Source of the DNA: Branchiostoma lanceolatum
Taxonomy: Eukaryota; Chordata; Leptocardii; Amphioxiformes; Branchiostomatidae
DNA length: 64,000 bases
Reading direction: 5' to 3'
NCBI RefSeq assembly: GCF_035083965.1
Contig: NC_089722.1
Span: 42,173,697-42,237,696 of the forward strand
Shown here: positions 15,772 through 26,794 of the stretch, in pieces
Numbering within the stretch: the first letter of the stretch is position 1
Layout of the letters: each line of letters starts with the position of its first letter
Program-made: the position numbers and the translations under genes
Notes under the pieces: generated by a model
What the model was told of the DNA's origin: nothing
The model's input: only the letters and a program-made list of their open reading frames with translations
Database searches by the model: none

Positions 15772-18700
15772 CTGTGTATGGAGAAAGGAATACAAAGATG
15801 CATTGTCATAGTTTTAACTAAAGAGCATGGACGTAAAACTTCTATGATGAATATACAATTCCATAAAGGTTATTGGACAGTTAAAAATTGGTACATTCAA
15901 AAGCAATGTATCCTGCTGTAGTATAATAGAAATTGTCATTCAATCTATACCACTGGATCACAGTACTTAACTGATGAAGCGTGTCAGGTGGACACTTGAA
16001 ACGTCTGATAAGTTCATACTGTAACCCAGTGAAATAATAATGTAGAGTGAATTTTGATTTTATTCTTCAATTTCCTAGATGACTAATATTCTCAAACATA
16101 GTTTTTGTTGTATAACATTTGAACATGTGAGTGAGGGTGTTTTATCTACAGTGTAGATAGGCTTAACATGTTTTGCATTATGAGAGTCTCTTTAGATACC
16201 CTTGGGTACAATATACCATAAGATAACCAAGATAGCTCACATCAGCCCCTCCAGTGTTGGGTGTTCCTCAGCAGCCTGCACCACAGCCTGGAACCCTGCA
16301 GGCTCCATGGAGATGCACCCCAGGTACAGCCACTTCAGGGCAGGGAGTCTGGGTAGAGCCTCGGCCAGAGCCATGGCAGCGGTGTCAGACAGGTGTACAC
16401 CTGTGAACCCGTGACCAGACATGTCCAGCCTGGTCAGTGCCGGCAGTGCGCTGATGAGCCGTGCGACCCTCCCCAGTCCAGCTCCTGTTACTCCACTATT
16501 CCACCCGATGTACAGCTTCTGTAGTGTGTTGTTACAGTGAGGGGCTGTGGTCAGACTCTTGTCACCAGGTGGGTTTTGTTCCATGTCCAAACTGCTGGGC
16601 TGGCAGAGTGTTTGCACCAGTGAGACAATCCCTGAGTCCCCTATGTTATTCCAGCTCACATCCAACACCTGTAATTGCACCAGGTGAGGCAGAGCTTTGA
16701 TCAGGGATGATATTCCCCTGTCACTGATACCTGTCCAACTGAGAACCAACACCTTCATGGCTGTGAGGTGGTGGAGGATAGCAGCCAGGCATTCCAGCCC
16801 GGGGTCTCCTATGGGATTACCACTAATGTCCAGTTTGATCAGTCTGGTTAGCTGACACAGTGCAGGGACCAGTGTGCGCATGCCTGTGGGGCTGATACTG
16901 ATCTCCCTCAGGACCAACACCTGCATGGCAGTGAAGATGGGGAGGATGGCAGTGAGAGACTCCAGTCCAGTGTCACCGATCTTATTACCATGTATATCCA
17001 GTTCTCTCAGTCCCACTAGGTGGCGCATGTAGGGAGCCAGGGATGACATGCCCACAGCTGTCATGCCAACTCCTGGTTTCAACATATCCCCTCCAAGACG
17101 GAGTACAGCCAGGTGTGGAACACTGAACAGTCCAACCTGTAGGACTTCCATCCCAGCATCACCAAGGACTGGGTTATGTGTAAGATCCAGCTCCTCTAAA
17201 ATAGACATGTGTCTGAACCCCTGCACAAGTGGCTGGAGTGATGATGGTGTTAGGTGTGTCCATGACAGATCCAGTGCCCTCAGACCAGGAACATTCTTCA
17301 GAACTGAAACCAGCCTGGCTGTCTCATCAGGTGAGTCAAATGTCACATTGTGTAGTCTCAGGTCTAACCGCAGGCCGGGAATGGGGGAAGTGAACATCTG
17401 TTCCAGGTACTGACTATCAGCATGAGACAACGCTAGTATCATTCTATCAGGGAGCTGTGCTGACTGGATGTTTTCCAAGTAATAGTTAAGAGCAGCATGT
17501 GGTTTCCTGAGTCTGTGGAGGTTCATGGTGATAACTGGCAGGGCTCTGCTGACAGCCTGCGGTACGTCCGGCTCTTTTCTTTCATTCAGAAGTTCCAGGC
17601 AGAGAATCATGAACCTCTTGTAAGTTTCAACTGATTTTTTTATCTCTAGCTTTACAGGTAGGTGGGACTTCTCCTGAAAGTCATCTGGTCGTAAATGTGA
17701 TAACTCCTTCTTACTAAGATTGCTCAGCTCTTCCACCACAGCTTGTGCTGCCCGTGAGTCACAGCCACACGTGAACTGAAGCAGGTTACTGAGTTCAAAC
17801 GCCTTGCTTATGGAGGTGAGCTGCAGCAGCTCTACAATGTCTTGGTTCAACAGAGCATGAGCAACATATCGTCCGGCCAGGAACTCTTGCATGGTCTTGT
17901 GAGAAAAGTTCAGCTGTTTTGTAGGATGCAATTTTGAGGCAGAAACCTCCAAGGAGACCACACCCAGCTTTAACAGCAACTCCCAATTAACCTTCTCCCT
18001 CTTCACTTCTGTAAGATCAAGCAGGGTCTCATTCCTCAGCAGTGCCTCTAGCGCAAGCTTGCCGAGCTGCAGTAATGACTCCACAACCTCTGTAGGCAGC
18101 CCTTCTGCTGGCACGTCCACTCCTTCCCGCTCACAGTGCTTTCTGACCAGACATGTCAGCAGGTTGTTGTACAGCCCTGTCATTGTTCCAGAAGACACCA
18201 TCTCTTGGTCCTCCTCCCACAGCACACAGACAAACATCAGGAAAATTGGTGTATATATTAAAGTGTTCAGAAGGTTGTTATCTTTGACTTGTACAGCAAG
18301 TGTTTTTGTCAGTTCTTGCTTCCCAACAACAGTGAAATACTGCTGCATGTATTCCTCCACATGTTCTTCAGAGAAGCCCATGATGTGTATGTGACAGTCT
18401 GGCCGGGTGTACTGCTGCACTCCTGCTGAGGGTCGGGAGGTGATCACAATCGTGCTGTTTGTGAACAACTTGCCAGACAGCAGTTTGGGAATGGCCTGCC
18501 CGGCTGCCCTAGCCTCAGGCCGCAGCTCATCATACCCATCTAGGAGGAAGAGCACACGGTACTTGTTCTTTTGTAGGATTGCTCTGATGGACTGTACATC
18601 AATACCTTCAGTTGCTTCATCAACACACTGGTCCCACACCATCTCCTCTATGGTCTCCCCCTCTCTCACCTCCCGGAGTCGGATCAACAGGACGATGTTG

Positions 18701-21700
18701 TGCCATCTGCCCAGCTCTGTTTTCTGTGAGACAGCATCTAGAGCTTCTTTGGACAGAAACGTTGTCTTCCCCCCTCCGGCTTCACCCTCAATCAGAATGC
18801 ACCTTGGTGCTGTGGATAGTCCTGTGACATCTGGCTTGAACAGGTCGTCTAATGACTTCAGTTCTTTTCTTTGTTCCCCGTTCATGGATTCTGACATGTT
18901 ATATTTTTCTGATGTTTTAAGGTGTTTTTTTTGTGTTGGTACCAACTCTAACTGGGTAAAGATATCACTTAGGCGGAGTGTGAAGTTGTCATTCCAGATC
19001 AGAGGCTTAAAGTGAGACAATTTCAACACATAGTACTTCTTCACAGACGTCTGTAACACATCTGAAATATGGAGGACGCTATTGTTAGACATCAAACTCC
19101 AACTTTGTTAGAATCTAAGTTAGACGAAGATATAGTTCAAAGATATCATAATTGATGATCATATATCAAATCCCTGTCATCAGCTGGAATTCTGGTTGAC
19201 AGATTATTGGATCATAAATTGATCTGCAATAGCACTGGTATATTGATAAGTACCCCATCAATCAATTATAGCAGGATATCAAGGATTTAATCTGGCTAAT
19301 AGTTTGCTGTGGTACATCTAGTATGTTTAAAAAATCATGTCACAAAAACCTACTGGCAACAACAGGATGAGATTTCCTACTGTTTCTGATTTGAATTCTG
19401 AAATCGTCTGATTCATACCTGTCAATGATGAAGTCCCTGCATCTTCCACTGGAACGGGCACTTCTAGAAGAGAACACAGTAAATATCAATAATTTGAAAG
19501 TTTTAGTAAAATTTCAGTATTTTGACTGGCTGGTCACACTTGAATAATTAAGTTTTGTATTTTAAGCAATTGTTAACAATACAGTACAGTTTTATCCAAA
19601 ATGGTTCATGTAAATATGAAGTTATAATGGAAATTGTTATAATTATAGTACAGTCTGTATAAGTTTATCTAGAAGTGATGGCTGAGAATCTCTAAAGGAT
19701 GTTGCCTGATTGCTATGATCCTGGTGTTTTGGAAGTACATAATTGACAGCGGTTACAGCGAATAGGTATAATGGTAAGGCAATTCAATGCGATGATTTCC
19801 TGGACAGACAGTGGTACTATAGCTAGACTAAGTGCAATGTTCTGTTTTGGACCTACCTGGTGAGAACCTGGTGCTCCCAGATGGTGCAGCCAGCTGATGT
19901 AGCTTCCGTCTTACTTCCTCAACATTGTTATCGGTACACTTAATTTTGCTCTTTACACCACTGATTTCCTCATGGAGCTGTGTGTTGTCAGTGCTGACCT
20001 CTTCAATTTGTGCCCCGTGTTCAGTCACCTTTTCCTCCAGTTGACTCACTGTACCTTTGACATCTGTAATGTCCCCTTCTGCCTTATTTATTCTATACTG
20101 ATGCTGCTCCAACATGGAAAACAGCTCAGCGGCTAGGTCAGGTACAGAGTGTCGTAAGTCATCATTGCTGTCCAAGAGAGCCTTCACTGTCTTCAGAACC
20201 TGCATCAAATTCATTTAGGTCATTGAAATTGAATTAAGCATAATGATTGTTCTGAGCACCTCATCAATGCTGTATATAATTATGTGTGATGATTTCCCTC
20301 TAAAGGCCAGTGACATTACTTCTTTATATATACATTGTACCAGTTAGACCTTTGTAAATTATCCACCTATAAGATTTAAAAGGCGCCGCTGTGCATGTCT
20401 GTTTTTGCCTTTATGTTACATTTATGTAAGGACACTCAATTTAAATATTGCAGTCTGAGTCTTTCCATTAATAAGATGACATACCTCAGGTATGCTCTGC
20501 TCGAGTGTCTCCAGCCGAGTCCCATGATCCTCCAGTTCCTCCTGGTGAAGCTGAAGCTGCCTGGTGTGCTCCCCCATCACATCTTTCAGCACACGGACCT
20601 CAGCATCCATGCAGGCTTTGTCAGCACCTAGGTGGAACTCCTCTTTCTTGATCTAGTAGAGAAAAGGGGCTGAATACATCAAATCAACTTAATCATGTCT
20701 AATCTTGAACAACTAACCAGTATGAGACGCATGAGTCACAATATGTACATTGTATGTCTCAGACTAAATTTTCGCAATTTGATTATTGTACTTGAGATGA
20801 TAATTACAGAGAGAGAGAGAGGGGGGGAGAGAAAGAGAGAGGGGAATAACTTTGCAGCTGTGTATTCAGTAAAAGGTGTGACCCAAGGCAAAAAAGGTTA
20901 TCTAAGATATGTGGGATCTTCGGCTAATAATTATCACATAGTATTACACAGAGAAAAACCTTAGACCCGGCTGCATTGTGCAAGGAAATTTCAGTTCATT
21001 ACTATTTTTAGTAGCATTATTGATACTAAACTGTAGGATGTAAACAGCAAAACAAATCTTGAAGAAATTTCTGCTGTCTTGGACCGTAGAATAGTCTTTC
21101 CAGTTTCTGACATGTGATATGTACCATCAATCTGATGTTACTGCATTACATATGAGTATACTACATGCAAGTACTCTGTACATGAAGTTAGATCCATGAG
21201 ATCACTTGATATATATAAGATACAACACGGTGTATTCCGCATTGCCGAGGTACCATCCCGATCAGTGGGAGGGCCAGAACCGAGGGTGATGCGGAATACA
21301 CCGTGTTATATCTTATGTCATACCCACCCGAAAAAACACACATTTCAATGCGGAATGCGCCAGAAGTTGAAGGAGTTTTGTGTCCTCGAACATAGAAATG
21401 TAACAATATCGATTTCAACCCCCCAATCCAGTATTCGAATTTTCAACGGCGGCGCAACCGGCGCACATGAAAAATGCATTCTGAACATCCCTTGTGATAC
21501 AAGTAGAACCCTGTGTGATATGGAAAATTATCACACGATGCGGAACACCCGTATCAAAACTTTTAGCGGCCAAGGTATGACATAAATCATCACATCGTCG
21601 CACCTTTGAGATCTCCTCTGCTGCCTTCTGTGCAGCCGGATCTGAGACCAAGTTTGGATCCCGCATCAGCCTCAGCAGTTTGTCCATGTGGTTGTTGAAT

Positions 21701-23483
21701 GTCTGATGGTCAAACGTCAGGTCCTTGGAGTGCATAGCTTGGTTACGAACTTCTATAACCTTTCAAAAATACAAAGGAACACACTTCTTGTCAGAACAGT
21801 GGTCAGTTATGAATTTAAGCAGGATGATCTTTTATAATCATATTCAATGAATGGGGCTTTTGAAGAAGCTGACTTGACTTTATTGACTTTATTGAAGAAA
21901 ATCCATTAGCGGTGCCCTAAGGCACATCACTAGTCTTCCTGGACTACTTATCAACAAGAATTAATGATGATGCGGAAAAACCAACAGATAAGAGATGATG
22001 AAAGACAATGGCCCAGTCCTCAAGCATGATAGGAAAAAAATATTGTCGGTACCGACATTTGCAAATACAGAAGATGAAGCATGCTACTGCAATTTAATTT
22101 TTTTTTTCATAAATACATTTTTCTTATAAACAATGTCAAAGGCTTAAGTAGTCAAAGGATAGCAAATAACTCAGAAAATTACCTACTTTTTTTGAAGATT
22201 CAACCCTGATGACATATTTCTTGCAATAGTAGCAGAAGACAAGGAAGTTCAAGAGCGCCGAAGGATCCGACTTCTCTGGTCCTGTATTGTCAGCCAGCTG
22301 ACCCTTAGGCATGAACACCTGGAGGGTTGGAAGGATTAAGAACAAAATGTATATGATAGTAAATGCAGATGCACACATGTGCAGATGCAAACACATGTAG
22401 ATGCATACATGTGCAGATGCATACACCTGTGGATGCATACATATGCATACATGTACAGATGCATACACATTCATACATGTACAGATGCATACACATTCAT
22501 ACATGTACAGATGCATACACATGAAGATGTATACATGAGCAGATGCATACATGTGCAGATGCATACACATGCAGTGCATACACATAGATGCATCACATGT
22601 GCCGATGTAACATACGTTATTCATGTACAATTCTAGTACCTACTCGTACTAATGCATGTAAGAAACTCAAACACCCAATACAAGAAAATGGCGAAGAAAC
22701 AATGTCCTTTCCTGGGTAAACTCATCCAATGATTTTTGCAACTTGAATCAAAGGCAGATACTAAATCAAAGTACTTGTCGCAGCTTTTAACTAGCATTGG
22801 TACTAGTACCCTCAAGTAGGTCTGTCTTAAACATTTATAGGGGTCAAATATTGTGAGTTCAAAGCAGGCATAAATTTCCTTTCATTTAGAATGAGTTCAT
22901 GATGGGATCAGCTTCTGACCTTTGCCACTTCCCATGGTTCCTTGCTCCACTTGCTGGGAGTACAGTTGGTCCAGCCGATCCGTGCTGCTTCACCTGTGTA
23001 GTACGTTTCCAACTCCTGTCGCCATGGCTCACAATCCTGAGATAATACAGAATTTCATGGTGATAACAAGACTTAGTATGCCTTCAGCAGAAAAATGTGG
23101 TCGGTAAGGAAAATTTTGCATGTGGAATTCCCTGTAAAATTGGCAGCTGTCATCAGAATGATGCTATTGACATGATGATCCTGTCAATAAGCCTTTTTCT
23201 AATGCACTATTGACAGGATCAATTTGATTATTGAAAACCTATTAGAGGTCATAGGGCAGGCATGAAACTTGTTAGTAATACTTACCTTGCATGTTTTTCC
23301 TTTCTTTGGGTTACAAGTGCAGTTTTCTACACTGCGTCCAAGTTTGGCTACAAGCTCTGCCTGGAGTTCCCTTGCCGCTTGCAAAGTAACGTTTGCCAGA
23401 CCATCGCGGGTTTCCAGCAGGGCGATCCCCACCCGCAGCCAGTTCTTGTACCCCGGGTTGTTATGTCGGTCTGTCCAGCTCAT
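15702..23483 (-). CDS. NLR1: HEPN (CXorf38-like)-coiled coil-NACHT-LRR receptor, complete (1349 aa)
   Basis: Nine coding exons (23286-23483, 22920-23036, 22187-22318, 21604-21759, 20485-20652, 19857-20199, 19419-19463, 16241-19061, 15702-15771) total 4050 nt. All junctions are phase-consistent: phase 0 through the HEPN and coiled-coil exons, phase 1 around the linker and NACHT exon, phase 2 before the last exon. The product is a predicted intracellular STAND receptor. An N-terminal CXorf38/DZIP3-type HEPN domain, with RNQAMH fitting the Rx4H signature, leads to a coiled coil, then NACHT ATPase and C-terminal LRRs. LRR sensing and NACHT oligomerisation are family knowledge. Coupling to an RNase-like or HEPN scaffold output is inference. 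ATG 23483 has A at -3. It converges on the C6orf89-like gene at 7265-11743. Confidence 0.85.
15951..16031 (+). other. Hammerhead-like structure in the NLR1 last intron (antisense strand)
   Basis: On the plus strand CTGATGA (15971-15977) is followed by a hairpin with GTGTC/GACAC and then GAAACGTC (15998-16005). Outer sequences CACTGG..CAGTA and TACTG..CCAGTG can pair as an interrupted stem I. The ACGT after GAA is self-complementary, as in minimal stem III of dimeric hammerheads. An unpaired base beside stem II departs from the canonical core. Related but damaged copies lie in the last introns of NLR2 (near 33560-33660) and NLR3 (near 46900-47070). Confidence 0.4.
16241..19061 (-). CDS. NLR1 NACHT-LRR exon
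   Basis: A single 2821-bp exon starts after the acceptor ATTTCAG and ends at a GTGAGC donor. It opens with the KYYVLKLSHFKPLIWND pre-NACHT motif, then Walker A (EGEAGGGKTT), Walker B (VLFLLDGYDEL), a sensor-like TSRPSAG stretch and an NFSHKTMQEFLAGRYV winged-helix-type motif. About ten LRRs of the ribonuclease-inhibitor style follow, repeating L..LDISGNPIGDPGLECL-like units. The framework is nearly identical to NLR2 and NLR3, with differences concentrated in the beta-strand positions. Confidence 0.95.
19419..19463 (-). CDS. NLR1 phase 1-1 linker mini-exon
   Basis: A 45-bp exon lies between acceptor TCTTCTAG and donor GTATGAAT and encodes about EVPVPVEDAGTSSLT. Homologous mini-exons are found in NLR2 (38496-38558) and NLR3 (50943-50993), all starting with a (V/L)PVPV motif and all symmetric phase 1-1. 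This exon is the common socket to which different N-terminal modules are joined. Confidence 0.8.
19857..20652 (-). CDS. NLR1 coiled-coil exons (20485-20652 and 19857-20199)
   Basis: Two exons encode a long heptad-patterned segment: RQLQLHQEELEDHGTRLETL in the first, then VSQLEEKVTEHGAQIEEVST and KIKCTDNNVEEVRRKLHQL in the second. This is typical of a parallel coiled coil and suggests oligomerisation. The segment follows the HEPN domain as in CXorf38-like and DZIP3-like proteins. The donor at 19857 is phase 1 and joins the VPVPV linker exon. Confidence 0.75.
21215..21316. repeat. Short inverted repeat, MITE-like
   Basis: ACACGGTGTATTCCGCAT at the left is mirrored by ATGCGGAATACACCGTGT at the right, extended by AAGATA/TATCTT, around a core of about 46 bp. 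Further ATGCGGAA motifs occur near 21340 and 21537, so the element may extend to about 21570. It lies in an NLR1 intron. Confidence 0.6.
21604..23483 (-). CDS. NLR1 HEPN module, four exons, CXorf38/DZIP3 type
   Basis: Exons 23286-23483, 22920-23036, 22187-22318 and 21604-21759, all joined in phase 0, encode 201 residues. They read from MSWTDRHNNPGYKNWLRVGI through a Cys-containing NCTCNPKKGKTCK, a W-rich NCTPSKWSKEPWEVAK, FMPKGQLADNTGPEKSDPSA and VIEVRNQAMHS. Human CXorf38 shows the same order: YKNW, WGNCRPG, WEVAKAFMPRG, ADKQGPEECDA, CRNEIMHSS. R and H in RNQAMH fit the HEPN Rx4H catalytic or structural signature. Whether it cleaves RNA is unknown. Confidence 0.8.
22365..22620. repeat. Tandem repeat of GCAGATGCATACA type in an NLR1 intron
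   Basis: Units of about 18-24 bp such as GCAGATGCATACACATG repeat irregularly between HEPN exons 2 and 3. Long open frames on both strands (Met-His-Cys-rich) are repeat artefacts. Confidence 0.85.
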
Positions 23484-25139
23484 CTTGGCTTCCTGTGGTC
23501 CGGATTCTGGCTGTCCAACCTGCTGTAAGACTGCTCAGCTATCTGTGCCATACCATCATGATCAATGGCGGGGATGCCTAAATGAATGATAAAGAAGACA
23601 CTTTTAAAACTCTGTTCTACTCTCATTTTCCAAATAAGCGTACTGCTACGTTTGTTTTTTTCTACCTCAAAATCCACCCAGTAACGTAACATGACCAGTT
23701 AACGTCCGATTTAGTCAAAACGTTATTTATCTTAAACCACGCGGACAGAGCCAAATGTTAAACCAATGGGCAGAAATATCAGCTCTTCTAAAAAGAAAAT
23801 GCATGGTCTGTAAGTTTTTATCCACATGTTTAACGCTGTGCGACCATTATCGTCCACCTCAGTCTTTTCCCTTCTAGCGCTATGCTTGAAGAACATAGAC
23901 CAGAAAAAAATGCACAGTAACTATCCAAAGTGGTCTACAGACAAATGATAGTAAAGTCATTATGTTTGACCCGCCGCTTACTTGATGCGATGGAAGAAAA
24001 CAATATTGTCCAGTGAATTTCAACGACATGCGTGGCATGTGGCGTTCACATGATAAACAAATGGCTATTATGTTTTGCCGTGCAAAAATTAACCACCTGT
24101 CTGGGGGCCGCTAGGTTGTATCAAACCTTCCTAAAACTGGTAAGAGGTTCAAACCTCGAATCACCATGGATAGTCTGAATATCAAAGAAAGGTTTAACGT
24201 CAGCTACTTTTAAAAGATACTAGCTATCGTGTAAGTTAGAAAAACATGATGACGAATGCGGTGTCGAATTACATATGAAATACGTCAAGCATGACGATTC
24301 CGTGCAACTTGTTGTTACTGGTTTAGGAGTTTATTCTGTTCTGTCGCTGGACGTTAACCTTTTTCATTGTTTTGTATAAAAGAGAGATGGCTAGGGATCA
24401 TATTTATGACGTTCTTTATTGCTCACGAGAACAGGCTTTGGCATAATACACAGCGACATGTGGACATGACCCAAACTGGACGTAAACCGGTCCTGCACGT
24501 AAATAGGACACGTTACATTACATTCTTCTTTTGGACGGTACGTTTATCTTTTTTAAATCGTGGCTTTGCTAACCTGGGATCCTCTTGAAATTGAAAATTG
24601 AGGATTTCCTTCCAATACTTCCTGGGCATTTTTGCTCATAAGTCGCTATTTTTTGGCCTAGCGGCATTAATTTCCCAGTCCCTATGACCCAGCCTTTGTG
24701 AAATCCTGGCGGGACCCGTAACATATAATATCGGTCGATGACACGTGTTATTGGGAGAAAATAAGATGCCACACTGACGTTTTGAAATGCAATTTTCGTA
24801 TATAAACAGTCGACGGTCTGTTTACATCGTAAACCTATGCTGATCAGAAGAAAAAAAAAACACATGTATATTGCAGCGACGCACAGTGTTTCCTTTATAC
24901 CTTTATACCATCTTCAGTCGAGGAAGGCAGCGCCTGTTGTGGACTGATCTATTCGCTTCCGCCGTGTTCAAGTGTGCATGTAATCGAGTCTCCACCAAAG
25001 CGTGGTGTTGGAACATTATGTACAAACGGAACTTATATGCTATTAGTATTACGCGGAATTGTGCAATCTTTATGATGCAATATTGGTCTCTCACTAACAG
25101 GCCTTCCTTGTTTCCTAGTCTTTTCTTTCTCGACGCGGC
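23484..25139. other. Upstream flank of NLR1, no gene supported
   Basis: About 1.65 kb beyond the NLR1 start codon contains only unsupported short open frames. It probably includes the 5' UTR or a promoter-proximal intron, given the possible upstream exon and promoter at 25140-25580. Confidence 0.5.
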
Positions 25140-25580
25140 AATTTGCCGACAAATCACTCATATCTGATGGATCTTGAAACACTGAACAGTCGAAAGCTGG
25201 GATCTGTACTTACTTCTTTCATGTATGTCCCCAGAAAACGTCCATCAACATTTGGAGAACTCTTTCTCGCGCACTTTTACTTTACTTCCGCATTCCGCCA
25301 TCTTGGATTTAGAACAGCTTATTCAACTATGGGGGTGATTGTAATAAAAAGGCGAAAAAAGAAAAATTTACGCAAAATAAATAAGAAATTAGTTGCTTTT
25401 ATAGTATACCGTAGTATTTGCTATTAGTCATTAGCAACTAGAGTGCGCCATTGGCAATGAATGAATAATCATTTACTGTTGACATCTGCAAGGTTGAGAA
25501 AATGGACCATTCCGTGAAGGAACCACCTGTGGGTATTTTTTTGGCGGCGCACTGGAGCGAGACCGTTTGGTGTAGTGTAG
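25140..25580 (-). promoter_or_regulatory. Duplicated candidate 5' exon and promoter of the NLR type
   Basis: This stretch is homologous to 60715-61155. Both contain, on the minus strand, a strong GTAAGTACAG donor (near 25212 and 60793) preceded by exon-like sequence. Both also hold a CCGCCATCTTGG or CCGCCATGTTGG element resembling a YY1 site. It lies about 1.7 kb upstream of the NLR1 start and could be its non-coding first exon. Function is inferred only. Confidence 0.35.
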
Positions 25581-25730
25581 GGTTGAAGTTGATTTATGCT
25601 GTAAAAGATCCCATCTATGAATTCCCGAGACGATTATTCTTGTGCAGCATACCTCACGAGCATGGTGTTCTCACAAAAAGAACCGATGTATTGAAAATGC
25701 TCTAAGATTTCCTTCTATGTTTCCCAATGG

Positions 25731-26702
25731 GGGTAAGGGGAAAACCCTGTATAGGTACCCGTACCCGTATACCTGTATAGGTATACCGGTATACCCCATT
25801 TAGGGCCCCAACAAGCCAGGAAACACGCTATGACTGCCGCCATATGGGGCACCCAGAACGGCTGTATTTTACGGTCTCCACATAGTGATATAAGACACAA
25901 ACAGTTGACTATACTCGGTCAGAAAATAGCTGAACAATCATATTGTACGATCTTTTGATTTCTATGAAGGACGGAGTTTTGGAAAATACGGAACTTGCGA
26001 AGTTCGTACGGAGCGCCTGTCAGAACGTGCGAGCACCGATCTCGGAGACCTTTCAACTAAACCTGTTCTGAAAAGAAATAGAAAAAACACTCAAACTATC
26101 AACCTATCCGCATTTCATTATCTTCAGATGCAATACTCATGATCTGTTTGGCTGGAGCTGCCAGTAAACCTGCGTAAAACCTACAGGAAACGCCCAGTTC
26201 TCGATGCACGGAAGGTCCGCCATGACACATGTGCGAACTAGCCGCTTTAATAGACGGAAAGTAACCACTTCAAATATTGCGATACAAACATTACGGCCAT
26301 TCGGCGTGATTTGTCTGAATATTCCGTGCTCGGTCTCTGCAAGGAGGTTCCTGATTAAACCTCCTTGGTCTCTGTCTTTAGCGTGAGGCGTTTCCTCTCC
26401 GAGATCGGTGCCCGCACGTTCTGACGAACTTCGCAAATTCCGTATATTCCAAAACTCCGTCCTTCATAGAAATCAAAAGATCGTACAATATGATTGTTCA
26501 GCTATTTTCTGACCGAGTATAGTCAACTGTCTGTGTCTTCAATGTGGAGACCGTAAAAAAAAAAACGCCGTTCTGGGTGCCCCATATGGCGGCCGTCATA
26601 GCGTGTTTCCTGGCTTGTTGGGGCCCCAAATGGGGTATACCGGTATACCTATACGGGGACCTATACGGGTACGGGTACCTATACAGGGTTTTCCCCTTAC
26701 CC
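25731..26702. mobile_element. 972-bp foldback DNA transposon with about 320-bp TIRs and 9-bp target duplication
   Basis: TIRs begin GGGTAAGGGGAAAACCCTG and run inwards for about 320 bp with small differences, through ACGGTCTCCACAT and GATCTTTTGATTTCTATGAA. TCCCAATGG flanks both ends (25722-25730, 26703-26711). A 9-bp duplication with long TIRs is typical of Mutator-like elements. The interior has no transposase frame. It sits just 5' of the remaining exons of the second C6orf89-like copy. Confidence 0.88.
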
Positions 26703-26794
26703 TCCCAATGGAAGTGATTTTAGCCATACATCATTACCATTCTGATCAGTTTAAATGTTCTTTTAGTGAATCTTGTGAACAAAAGAGTATTTTG

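Noticed and set aside
18407..19015. Plus-strand open frames opposite the NACHT exons (also 37521-38024, 49543-50100)
   Set aside because: Antisense shadows of conserved coding sequence, lacking any domain.
24569..24865. 98-codon minus-strand frame as a separate gene
   Set aside because: Hydrophobic start but no homology, no conserved copy in the other units and no splice context.
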